From Streptomyces varsoviensis (GTDB taxonomy: Bacteria; Actinomycetota; Actinomycetes; Streptomycetales; Streptomycetaceae), in the NCBI RefSeq assembly GCF_000718635.1, contig NZ_JOBF01000009.1, forward strand, positions 1-64,000: a stretch of DNA of 64,000 bases, read 5' to 3'. Each line of letters starts with the position of its first letter. Position 1 is the first letter of the stretch. The notes beneath the pieces are model-generated. The model made no database searches and was not told the origin of the DNA. It saw only the letters and a program-made list of their open reading frames with translations. This document shows, one piece after another, positions 8,857 to 16,341 of the stretch. The position numbers were made by a program, and so were the translations under genes.

Positions 8857-8874
8857 CTTCTACATCTGTAGAAG
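8857..8874. promoter_or_regulatory. Perfect TetR operator palindrome
   Basis: CTTCTACATCTGTAGAAG is a perfect inverted repeat with 8-bp arms and a 2-base centre, 25 bases upstream of the monooxygenase start. It is the probable operator of the divergent TetR repressor. Confidence 0.8.
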
Positions 8875-8899
8875 GGCGGAGCGGACGAGGGAGGCCGGC

Positions 8900-10129
8900 A
8901 TGGGCGGCAGCGCGGTGGTCGTGGGCGCGGGAATCGGCGGACTGGCGGCCGCGATCGGTCTGAGGCTCGCCGGCTGGGAGGTGACCGTCGCCGAACGCGC
9001 CCCCGTCCTCGCCGACGTGGGCGCGGGCATCTCCCTGCACGCCAACGGCCTCCGCGCGCTGGACGCCCTCGGCGTCGGAGCCGCGGTGCGCGCGGCCGCC
9101 CGGCCGCAGTACACCGGAGGCACCCGCGTCCCCGACGGGTCCTGGCTGGCTCGGATGGACGGCGCCGCCCTCGAACGCGAACTGGGCACGCCGATCGTCG
9201 GCATCCCCCGCGCCGTACTGCACCAACTGCTCCGCGCGGCGCTGCCGCCGGAGTGCCTGGTCGTCGGGGCCGAGGTGACGACCGTCGACCGCTCCGACCC
9301 GCGGCGGGTGCGCGTCCCCCTCGGGAACACCGCCGGAAACACCGCCGCCAAAGCCGCCGGGAGCACAGCCGGAAACACCCTCGGAAGCACCGTCGCGAAC
9401 ACCGTCCTGGAGGCCGATCTGGTCGTCGCCGCCGACGGCGTGGGCAGTCGCCTGCGCGCCCAACTCTTCCCCGGGCACCCCGGCCCGGCCTACAGCGGCT
9501 CGACCGTGCTGCGTGCCATCACCGAGCGCCCGGTCGACCTGGCCACCGACTTCGAGCTGACCTGGGGGAGGGGGGCCGAGTTCGGCCACATCGCGTTCGC
9601 CGACGGCCGGGCCGAGTGGCACGCGGTGCTCAACTCGCCGCCCGGCGTCCGGCACGCGGACGCCCTCGAAGCGCTGCGCCGCCGCTTCGGCGACTGGCAT
9701 GACCCGATCCCCCGGCTGCTGACCGCGACCCGGCCCGAGGCCGTTCTGCACCATGACATCCACGAACTCGTGACGCCCCTGCCCGCCTTCGCCGCGGGCC
9801 GGGTCGTCCTGCTCGGCGACGCGGCCCACGCCATGACCCCGAACCTCGGCCAGGGCGCCTGCCAGGCGCTGGAGGACGCGGCCGTACTCGCCGCCGCGCT
9901 CGCCGCCGGGCCCACCGTCGAATCGGCGCTGGCCCGGTACGACGCCGAGCGCCGCCCGCGCAGCCAGTCCGTCGCGCGCGCCGCCCGCCAGGCCGGCCGG
10001 ATGGGCCAGCGACTGGCGCACCCCCTGGCCGTCGCCGTGCGCAACACCGCGCTCCGGCTGGCGCCTTCCCGCGCGACGGTCCGCACCATCCTGCGGCACG
10101 CCGACTGGACGCCCCCGGCCCTGAGCTGA
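8900..10129 (+). CDS. FAD-dependent monooxygenase (UbiH/PHBH type)
   Basis: A 409-residue class A flavoprotein hydroxylase that would use NAD(P)H and O2 on an aromatic or polyketide-like substrate. The GxGxxG Rossmann motif is VVGAGIGGLAAAIGLRLAGW (about residues 7-26); LVVAADGVGSRLR is the DG motif (about 170), and VLLGDAAHAMTPNLGQGACQ the GD motif (about 300). The start ATG 8900 lies just after a GGAGG-like site. Between strands at residues ~140-166 is a repeat of Asn-Thr/Ser-Thr dipeptides in an Ala/Gly background, encoded by tandem DNA repeats and absent from usual members. It is controlled by the divergent TetR gene. The substrate is unknown. Confidence 0.92.
   Translation: MGGSAVVVGAGIGGLAAAIGLRLAGWEVTVAERAPVLADVGAGISLHANGLRALDALGVGAAVRAAARPQYTGGTRVPDGSWLARMDGAALERELGTPIVGIPRAVLHQLLRAALPPECLVVGAEVTTVDRSDPRRVRVPLGNTAGNTAAKAAGSTAGNTLGSTVANTVLEADLVVAADGVGSRLRAQLFPGHPGPAYSGSTVLRAITERPVDLATDFELTWGRGAEFGHIAFADGRAEWHAVLNSPPGVRHADALEALRRRFGDWHDPIPRLLTATRPEAVLHHDIHELVTPLPAFAAGRVVLLGDAAHAMTPNLGQGACQALEDAAVLAAALAAGPTVESALARYDAERRPRSQSVARAARQAGRMGQRLAHPLAVAVRNTALRLAPSRATVRTILRHADWTPPALS
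9319..9410 (+). repeat. In-frame repeat insert in monooxygenase
   Basis: Imperfect tandem units of about 12-24 bases built on GGAAACACCGCC and GGGAGCACAGCC encode a low-complexity loop (GNTAGNTAAKAAGSTAGNT). The flanking protein on both sides is normal monooxygenase. Confidence 0.75.
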
Positions 10130-10207
10130 CGACACCGCCCCTACCAGCGCCCCCCGCCGCCGCCACAGGGGCCCGCCCCCCGGCCCCCGCCACAGGGACC
10201 CGCCCCC

Positions 10208-11920
10208 TCAGCGGATGGCCGGCGGCTCCCCGTGCCGCAGCCGGAACCAGTAGAAGCCGTGGCCCGCGAGAGTCAGCAGATACGGCAGCTCGCCGATGGC
10301 GGGGAAGCGGACGCCGCCGATGAGTTCGACGGGGTGGCGGCCGTTGAAGGACTGGAGGTCCAGTTCGGTGGGCTGGGCGAAGCGGGAGAAGTTGTTCACG
10401 CAGAGGACGAGGTCGTCGCCGTACTCGCGGAGGAAGGCGAGGACGGCCGGGTTGGAGGAGGGCAGCTCGGTGTAGGAGCCGAGGCCGAAGGCGCGGTTCT
10501 GCTTGCGGATCTCGATCATGCGGCGGGTCCAGTGCAGCAGCGAGGCGGGGCTGGACATCGCCGCCTCGACGTTGGTGACCTGGTAGCCGTAGACGGGGTC
10601 CATGATCGTCGGAAGGAAGAGCCGGCCGGGGTCGCAGGAGGAGAACCCGGCGTTGCGGTCCGGGGTCCACTGCATCGGGGTGCGCACGGCGTCCCGGTCG
10701 CCGAGCCAGATGTTGTCGCCCATGCCGATCTCGTCGCCGTAATAGAGGATCGGCGATCCGGGGAGGGCGAGCAGCAGGGCCGTGAACAGTTCGATCTGAT
10801 TGCGGTCGTTGTCGAGGAGCGGCGCGAGCCGCCGCCGGATGCCGATATTGGCGCGCATCCGCGGGTCTTTGGCGTATTCCGCGTACATATAGTCGCGCTC
10901 TTCGTCCGTGACCATTTCCAGCGTCAGCTCGTCGTGGTTGCGCAGGAAGATCCCCCACTGGCAGCGAGCCGGAATCGCCGGGGTCTTGGCGAGGATCTCG
11001 GAGACCGGATAGCGGGACTCGCGCCGTACGGCCATGAAGATGCGCGGCATGACGGGGAAGTGGAACGCCATATGGCACTCGTCGCCGCCCTGGTGGAAGT
11101 CGCCGAAGTAGTCGACGACGTCCTCGGGCCACTGATTGGCCTCCGCCAGGAGCACGGTGTCCGGGTAATGGGCGTCGATCTCGGCCCGTACGCGCTTGAG
11201 GAATTCGTGCGAACGGGGGAGGTTCTCGCAGTTGGTGCCCTCCTCCGCGTACAGATACGGGACCGCGTCCAGCCGGAAGCCGTCGATGCCCAGGTCCAGC
11301 CAGAAGCGCAGGGCGGCCAGTACCTCCTCCTGGACATTGGGGTTCTCGTAGTTGAGGTCCGGCTGGTGCGAGAAGAAGCGGTGCCAGTAGTACTGCTTGC
11401 GTACCGGGTCGAAGGTCCAGTTGGAGGACTCCGTGTCGACGAAGATGATCCGCGCGTCCTGGTACTGCTTGTCGTCGTCGGCCCATACGTAGTAGTCGCC
11501 GTACGGTCCCTGCGGGTCGGTGCGCGACTGCTGGAACCACTCGTGCTGATCGCTGGTGTGGTTCATGACGAAATCGATGATCACGCGCATGCCGCGCTGG
11601 TGCGCGGCGTCCACGAATTCCACGAAGTCGGCGAGGTCGCCGAACTCCGGCAGCACCGCCGTATAGCAGGAGACGTCATAGCCGCCGTCGCGCAGCGGCG
11701 ACTGGAAGAACGGCGGCAGCCACAGGCAGTCGACGCCCAGCCATTGCAGGTAGTCGAGTTTCGCGGTGATCCCCTTGAGGTCGCCGACGCCGTCGCCGTT
11801 GCTGTCCTGGAAGGAGCGGACCAGCACCTCGTAGAAGACGGCGCGTTTGAACCAGTCGGGGTCCCGGTCTTTCGCTGGGGTGTCCTCGAACGTGTCCGGC
11901 ACGGGCTCGTTGACGATCAT
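10208..11920 (-). CDS. treS: Trehalose synthase TreS (maltose glucosyltransferase)
   Basis: A 570-residue GH13 enzyme that interconverts trehalose and maltose and feeds maltose to Pep2 and GlgE. Barrel motifs are [39 protein letters not shown] (nucleophile Asp), [19 protein letters not shown] (acid/base Glu) and [20 protein letters not shown] (third acid). [20 protein letters not shown] is typical of TreS. The start overlaps the end of glgE by 4 bases (ATGA), so the two are translationally coupled. The length is normal for TreS without a fused maltokinase; the separate kinase gene lies 3.7 kb further down. Confidence 0.97.
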   Translation of the reverse strand: MIVNEPVPDTFEDTPAKDRDPDWFKRAVFYEVLVRSFQDSNGDGVGDLKGITAKLDYLQWLGVDCLWLPPFFQSPLRDGGYDVSCYTAVLPEFGDLADFVEFVDAAHQRGMRVIIDFVMNHTSDQHEWFQQSRTDPQGPYGDYYVWADDDKQYQDARIIFVDTESSNWTFDPVRKQYYWHRFFSHQPDLNYENPNVQEEVLAALRFWLDLGIDGFRLDAVPYLYAEEGTNCENLPRSHEFLKRVRAEIDAHYPDTVLLAEANQWPEDVVDYFGDFHQGGDECHMAFHFPVMPRIFMAVRRESRYPVSEILAKTPAIPARCQWGIFLRNHDELTLEMVTDEERDYMYAEYAKDPRMRANIGIRRRLAPLLDNDRNQIELFTALLLALPGSPILYYGDEIGMGDNIWLGDRDAVRTPMQWTPDRNAGFSSCDPGRLFLPTIMDPVYGYQVTNVEAAMSSPASLLHWTRRMIEIRKQNRAFGLGSYTELPSSNPAVLAFLREYGDDLVLCVNNFSRFAQPTELDLQSFNGRHPVELIGGVRFPAIGELPYLLTLAGHGFYWFRLRHGEPPAIR

Positions 11921-13992
11921 TTTGTGGGTGACCCTCCGATCGGTGAGGACGGTCGCAGCGAGAACACGTGGGCCGGTGCCGGGGAACGTCCCGGCTCCAG
12001 GCGCACATAGTTGTCCCTGCCCCAGTGGTAGGTCTCACCGGTGAGCTCGTCGCGCACCGGGACGGACTCGTGCCAGTCGAGGCCGAGTTCCGGCATGTCC
12101 AACGAGACCGTCGCCTCCTGGGTGTGGTGGGGGTCGAGGTTGACGACCGTAAGGACGCATGAGGCGCCGTACCGCTTCGAATAGGCGATGACGGCGTCGT
12201 TGTCGACATGGTGGAAGCGGAGGTTGCGCAGCCGCCGCAGGGCCGGGTGGCGGCGCCGGAGCCGGTTGAGGGTGGTGATCAGGGGTGCGAGGGAGTCTCC
12301 GGCCCGCTCGGCCGCCGCCCAGTCCCGGGGCCGTAGCTGATACTTCTCGGAGTCCAGATACTCCTCGCTGCCGGCCCGTACGGGGGTGTTCTCGCACAGC
12401 TCGAACCCCGCGTAGACGCCCCACGTGGGGGAGAGCGTCGCGGCGAGCACGGCCCGCGCCTCGAACGCGGGGCGCCCGCCGTGCTGGAGATACGCGTGCA
12501 GGATGTCCGGGGTATTGACGAAGAGATTGGGCCGCATGTAGGCGGCGCTCTCCCCGGCCAGCTCCGTCAGATAATCGGTGATCTCCTGCTTGCCGTTGCG
12601 CCAGGTGAAGTACGTGTACGACTGCTGGAACCCGAACGCGGCGAGCGTGCGCATCACGGCGGGCCGGGTGAACGCCTCGGCGAGGAAGATGACGTCCGGG
12701 TCGGTCCGGTTGATGTCCCCGATGACCTTCTCCCAGAACGCCACGGGCTTGGTGTGCGGATTGTCGACGCGGAAGATCCGGACCCCGCGCGCCATCCAGA
12801 ACCGCAGCAGCCGTCGGGTCTCCCGGACGATCCCCGCCCAGTCCTCGTCGAACGCGATGGGGTAGATGTCCTGGTACTTCTTGGGCGGGTTCTCGGCGTG
12901 CGCGATCGTGCCGTCGGCCCGGTGGTGGAACCACTCCGGGTGCTTCTCCACCCACGGGTGGTCCGGGGAGCACTGGAGCGCGAAGTCGAGGGCGACCTCC
13001 AGGCGCAGCTCGCGGGCGCGCGCCACGAACTGGTCGAAGTCCGCCAGGGTGCCGAGGTCCGGGTGGACGGCGTCGTGCCCGCCGTCGGCGGAGCCGATGC
13101 CCCAGGGGCTGCCCACGTCGTACGGGCCCGCGCTGAGCGTGTTGTTGGGGCCCTTGCGGTAGGCGGTGCCGATGGGGTGGATGGGCGGGAGATAGACGAC
13201 GTCGAACCCCATCGCGGCCACGGCGGGCAGCCGCCGGGCGGCCGAGAGAAACGTTCCGCTGCGCGGGGGCTCGCCCTCCCGCACCACCGCCCCCTCGGAC
13301 CGGGGGAACAGCTCGTACCAGGACCCGAAGAGCGCCCGTTCCCGCTCCACCAGCAGCGGCAACGGCCGCGACGCCGTGACCAGTTCCCGCAGCGGATAGC
13401 GGGCCAGCGGCGCGCAAACCCCGGGGGCCAGCGCCGCCGCGAGCCGGTCGGCCGCCGGCCGCGACGCGTCGCGCAGCGCGTCGACCGCCGCCAGCACCGC
13501 CTCCCGCCCGTCGCCCTTCGGCACCCCGGCCGCCGCCCGCTCGTACAGCCGCGCGCCCTCCTCCAGCACCAGCGCGCAGTCGATCCCCGCCGGGACCTTG
13601 ATGCCCGCGCCGCGCCGCCAGGTGGTCAGCGGATCGCTCCACGCCTCCACCGTGTACGTCCAGCGGCCCTCCGCGTCCGCCGCGACCTCCGCCCCCCAGC
13701 GGTCCGTACCCGGCGCCAGCTCCCGCATCGGCGTCCACGGCCCGCACCGGCCGGCCGGACCGCACAGCACCACATTGGCGCCGACCGCGTCATGGCCCTC
13801 CCGGAACACCGTGGCGCTGACCTGGAACTCCTCCCCGACCACCGCCTTCGCGGGACGGCGTCCGCAGTCGATCAGCGGGCTGATGTCCAGGACGGGGATG
13901 CGACCGATCATGGGCTCACCTGGAGTTAGGGGTGGTCCGGCAGGGTCTGTTCTTTCTATCTGCTCCACGCGTGCCGGGCGGGCTGTGGGCAT
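11917..13992 (-). CDS. glgE: Maltosyltransferase GlgE
   Basis: A 691-residue GH13_3 enzyme that transfers maltosyl units from alpha-maltose-1-phosphate to the growing alpha-1,4-glucan in the cytoplasm. An N-terminal Ig-like domain ([20 protein letters not shown]) and helical insert precede the catalytic barrel: [40 protein letters not shown], nucleophile Asp in [13 protein letters not shown], Glu in [14 protein letters not shown] and [20 protein letters not shown]. The C-terminal beta domain ends with the conserved [18 protein letters not shown]. The ATG at 13992 has AGGAG at the right distance. It is the first gene of the glgE-treS unit and highly similar to Streptomyces GlgE in its N-terminal arrangement. 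Confidence 0.97.
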   Translation of the reverse strand: MPTARPARVEQIERTDPAGPPLTPGEPMIGRIPVLDISPLIDCGRRPAKAVVGEEFQVSATVFREGHDAVGANVVLCGPAGRCGPWTPMRELAPGTDRWGAEVAADAEGRWTYTVEAWSDPLTTWRRGAGIKVPAGIDCALVLEEGARLYERAAAGVPKGDGREAVLAAVDALRDASRPAADRLAAALAPGVCAPLARYPLRELVTASRPLPLLVERERALFGSWYELFPRSEGAVVREGEPPRSGTFLSAARRLPAVAAMGFDVVYLPPIHPIGTAYRKGPNNTLSAGPYDVGSPWGIGSADGGHDAVHPDLGTLADFDQFVARARELRLEVALDFALQCSPDHPWVEKHPEWFHHRADGTIAHAENPPKKYQDIYPIAFDEDWAGIVRETRRLLRFWMARGVRIFRVDNPHTKPVAFWEKVIGDINRTDPDVIFLAEAFTRPAVMRTLAAFGFQQSYTYFTWRNGKQEITDYLTELAGESAAYMRPNLFVNTPDILHAYLQHGGRPAFEARAVLAATLSPTWGVYAGFELCENTPVRAGSEEYLDSEKYQLRPRDWAAAERAGDSLAPLITTLNRLRRRHPALRRLRNLRFHHVDNDAVIAYSKRYGASCVLTVVNLDPHHTQEATVSLDMPELGLDWHESVPVRDELTGETYHWGRDNYVRLEPGRSPAPAHVFSLRPSSPIGGSPTK

Positions 13993-14182
13993 GACGGCTC
14001 CTGTCCGCGTTCACTCGGTGGGCGGAAGAGGGATGGGCCATGGGTGGCGGCGCGCGGATGCGCGCGCGTACGCGGATACGGACGTACCGAGTGAGCATTC
14101 CATCGCGATCCAGTCGGACATTCTCGGAATACGACATACGACGACCACCGCTGCCTCGCTTTCCCGGTATTCCGGGGCGTGA

Positions 14183-14303
14183 ACGCGAGAAGGCGCCGCG
14201 GTACGGGCGTGGGGCTCCGTGTTGTACGGGCGGCGGGGCCCCTGCCGTACGGGCGCGAGAAGGCGCTGCCGTACGGGCGGTGGGACGTCCTGCCGTACGG
14301 GCG
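14183..14303. repeat. 23-24 bp tandem array upstream of glgE
   Basis: TACGGGCG recurs at 14202, 14225, 14248, 14272 and 14296, a spacing of 23, 23, 24 and 24 bases. GCGAGAAGGC recurs in alternate units. The array fills part of the 427-base gap between glgE and the subtilase gene, about 200 bases upstream of the glgE start. No gene is seen in the gap. Confidence 0.82.
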
Positions 14304-14304
14304 C

Positions 14305-14337
14305 GAGAAGGCCCCGCCGCGGGGGCGGGGCCTTCTC
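14305..14337 (-). terminator. Strong hairpin after subtilase gene
   Basis: A perfect 14-bp GC-rich stem, GAGAAGGCCCCGCC (14305-14318) with GGCGGGGCCTTCTC (14324-14337), has a 5-base loop. It lies 83 bases past the stop of the minus-strand subtilase. There is no T-run, which is common for Streptomyces terminators. Confidence 0.7.
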
Positions 14338-14419
14338 GGGCGAACGTCGGGTGCGGCGAATTCGAGGGGCGGCGGCTGCGACGGGGGCGCCGGCTGCGGC
14401 GGGTTCAACGAGGTCACGG

Positions 14420-15751
14420 TCACGATCCGACGCGCAGGAGTTTGTCGGGGGACAGCGGTCCCGCCCCGCCGACTCTGCCCGGCGTGGCCGCCCGTACCAG
14501 AGCGCCGCTCACCTCGGCCGGCCGCGCCGACGGGTGGTCGGCCAGATACAGCGCCGCCGCGCCCGCGACGTGCGGCGCGGCCATCGAGGTGCCGGAGAGC
14601 GTGGCGCTGGCCGTGTCGCTCCCGATCCCCGCCGACGTGATGGCCGCGCCGGGCGCGAACAGGTCCAGCGCCGGGCCCCAGTTGGAGAACGAAGCCCGCC
14701 GGTCGCCGATGTCCGTGGCGCCGACCGTGATCGCCTCCTTCACGCGCGCGGGGGAGGAGAAGTCCGCGGGGATGCCGTTGTTTCCGGCGGCGACGGTGTA
14801 GGTCACCCCGGACGCGATGGAGTTCCGTACCGCCGCGTCCAGTTGGGGATTGAGGAAGCCGCCGATGCTGAGATTGGCGACCGCCGGTTTCCGCGCGTGC
14901 GCGGTCACCCAGTCGATGCCCGCTATCGCCTGGGCCGTGGTGCCCGTACCGCGCGCGTCCAGCACCCGCACGCCGACCACCGACGCCCGCTTCGCCACGC
15001 CGTAGCGCGTGCCCGCGACGGTGGCGGCCACGTGGGTGCCGTGCCCGTTCGCGTCCTCGGCCACCGCGTCGTTCCCGACGAAGTCCCAGCCGCTGGCGGC
15101 CCGGCCGCCGAAGTCCCGGTGCGTGGTGCGGATGCCGGTGTCGATGACGTAGACGGTGGTGCCCCGGCCGCCGCTCGCGGGCGCGCTGTACGAACCGTCG
15201 AGGGGCCGGTCCGCCTGGTCGATGCGGTCGAGGCCCCAGGAGGGCGGGTCGGGCTGGTTGGTGGGGTGGCGGCGCTGTGCGGGCGAGTCGGGCTCGCTGA
15301 CGGGTTGGGAGCTCCGGGCGGGCTGGGTGGGCCGGCGCGCCGAGGCTGACCCCGGCTGATTGCCGACGCCCGGGCCGGGAGTCCGCAGCGCCACCTCGGT
15401 GTCCTGCGTGACGGAGGCGACCGCCGGGTCTGCGGCCAGCCGCCGCGCCCGGTCCGCGTCGGCGCGTATCGCGTAGCCGTTCAAGGCGGTGCCGTAGGTG
15501 TGGCGGATCCGCGCCCCGTACTTCCGTACCAGCTCCTTGCCCGCCTCGGACGACGCGTCGACACCGCCTCGCCCGGTCTTCAGCGTGACGATGTAACTGC
15601 TGCTCACGGCGGCGGGCGAACCGGCCGCCAGGACGCGGCCCGACGGCGGTGCGGCGTGCGCGGGGAGCGCGACCGCCGCGAGGACCGCCGCGGTGGCGCA
15701 GGCGGTGACCCCCTCGGCCAGTCGGCGGCGGCTGGTGCGCGACAAGGCCAT
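14420..15751 (-). CDS. Secreted subtilisin-like serine protease (S8)
   Basis: A 443-residue extracellular protease. A Sec signal peptide (residues 1-33, TAAVLAAVALPAHAAP) is followed by an I9 propeptide (SSYIVTLKTGRGG to ASVTQDTEVAL). The catalytic domain has Asp in TTVYVIDTGIRTTHRDFGG, His in DANGHGTHVAATVAGTRYG, oxyanion Asn in VAAGNNGIPADFSSPA and Ser in SGTSMAAPHVAGAAALYLAD. Between propeptide and catalytic domain is an unusually long Pro/Ser/Gln-rich linker of ~45 residues. MALSRTSRRR at 15751 is taken as the start; an upstream start at 15772 is possible. It sits between glgE and glgP, which I recall as neighbours in S. coelicolor. Confidence 0.95.
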   Translation of the reverse strand: MALSRTSRRRLAEGVTACATAAVLAAVALPAHAAPPSGRVLAAGSPAAVSSSYIVTLKTGRGGVDASSEAGKELVRKYGARIRHTYGTALNGYAIRADADRARRLAADPAVASVTQDTEVALRTPGPGVGNQPGSASARRPTQPARSSQPVSEPDSPAQRRHPTNQPDPPSWGLDRIDQADRPLDGSYSAPASGGRGTTVYVIDTGIRTTHRDFGGRAASGWDFVGNDAVAEDANGHGTHVAATVAGTRYGVAKRASVVGVRVLDARGTGTTAQAIAGIDWVTAHARKPAVANLSIGGFLNPQLDAAVRNSIASGVTYTVAAGNNGIPADFSSPARVKEAITVGATDIGDRRASFSNWGPALDLFAPGAAITSAGIGSDTASATLSGTSMAAPHVAGAAALYLADHPSARPAEVSGALVRAATPGRVGGAGPLSPDKLLRVGS

Positions 15752-16172
15752 GCCCTGAGCCCCCTTCTCCACTGCTCTCCACTGCTGCGCGACTCGGCAC
15801 GTGCTTCACACCCTCCCGTGGGTTACGGAGGGGTACAAGGCCGCTCATGGGGGCGGAATCGGCCAAATCGCCCGGGGGTGGGGCGTACGGCGGGAGGTAC
15901 GGAGGGGCGTACGGGGACCGTCAGGTGGGGTGGCCGGCGGGGCGGGCCCGTACGAGGAGGCGGCGGCGGGGCGTACGAGGAGGGCGTGGGGCGGTCGTAG
16001 GAGGAGGCGGCGGTGAGCCGTACAAGGCCCCGCGCGGCGGGTTGTTGAACAAGGCGCGCGGCGGGGCTTATGAGGGCGCGCTCGCGCGGATCGTAGAACA
16101 ATGCGCGCGGCGGCGCCGACATAGAGACGCACGGCGGGGGCGGGTCCGGGGACGAGGCTCACGACGGGGCCG

Positions 16173-16285
16173 GTGTCGAGACCCGCGAAGCGGTCGGCAT
16201 CGGGTTCCTCGTCGAGACCCCGCGAAGCGACCGGTGTCAGGGCCGCCGTCGAGACCCGCGAAGCGACCGGTGTCTGGGCCGGTGC
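16173..16285. repeat. Direct repeats upstream of glgP
   Basis: GTCGAGACCCGCGAAGCG-type units, continuing into ACCGGTGTC, occur at about 16175, 16211 and 16248, with a truncated fourth at 16303. The repeats end ~40 bases before the glgP start. The whole 590-base gap 15752-16341 is GC-rich and full of short repeats such as GTACGAGGAGG. No gene is seen in it. Confidence 0.75.
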
Positions 16286-16341
16286 CGGGGCCCGCGGCCG
16301 GTTGTCGAGACCCGGGGCCCTCGCGCCGCTACCGTCGAAGC

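Noticed and set aside
6803..10207. A mobile element carrying the block inside the glg operon.
   Set aside because: No transposase, integrase, matching terminal inverted repeats or target-site duplication could be seen.
14183..14303. Possible CRISPR array (regular 23-24 bp units).
   Set aside because: The units are adjacent without unique spacers, the core is only 8-10 bases, and no cas gene is nearby.
15847..16341. Open frame extending glgP upstream by 165 codons.
   Set aside because: It runs through direct repeats and gives an Arg/Gly-rich sequence without domain; GTG 16342 begins the conserved region.
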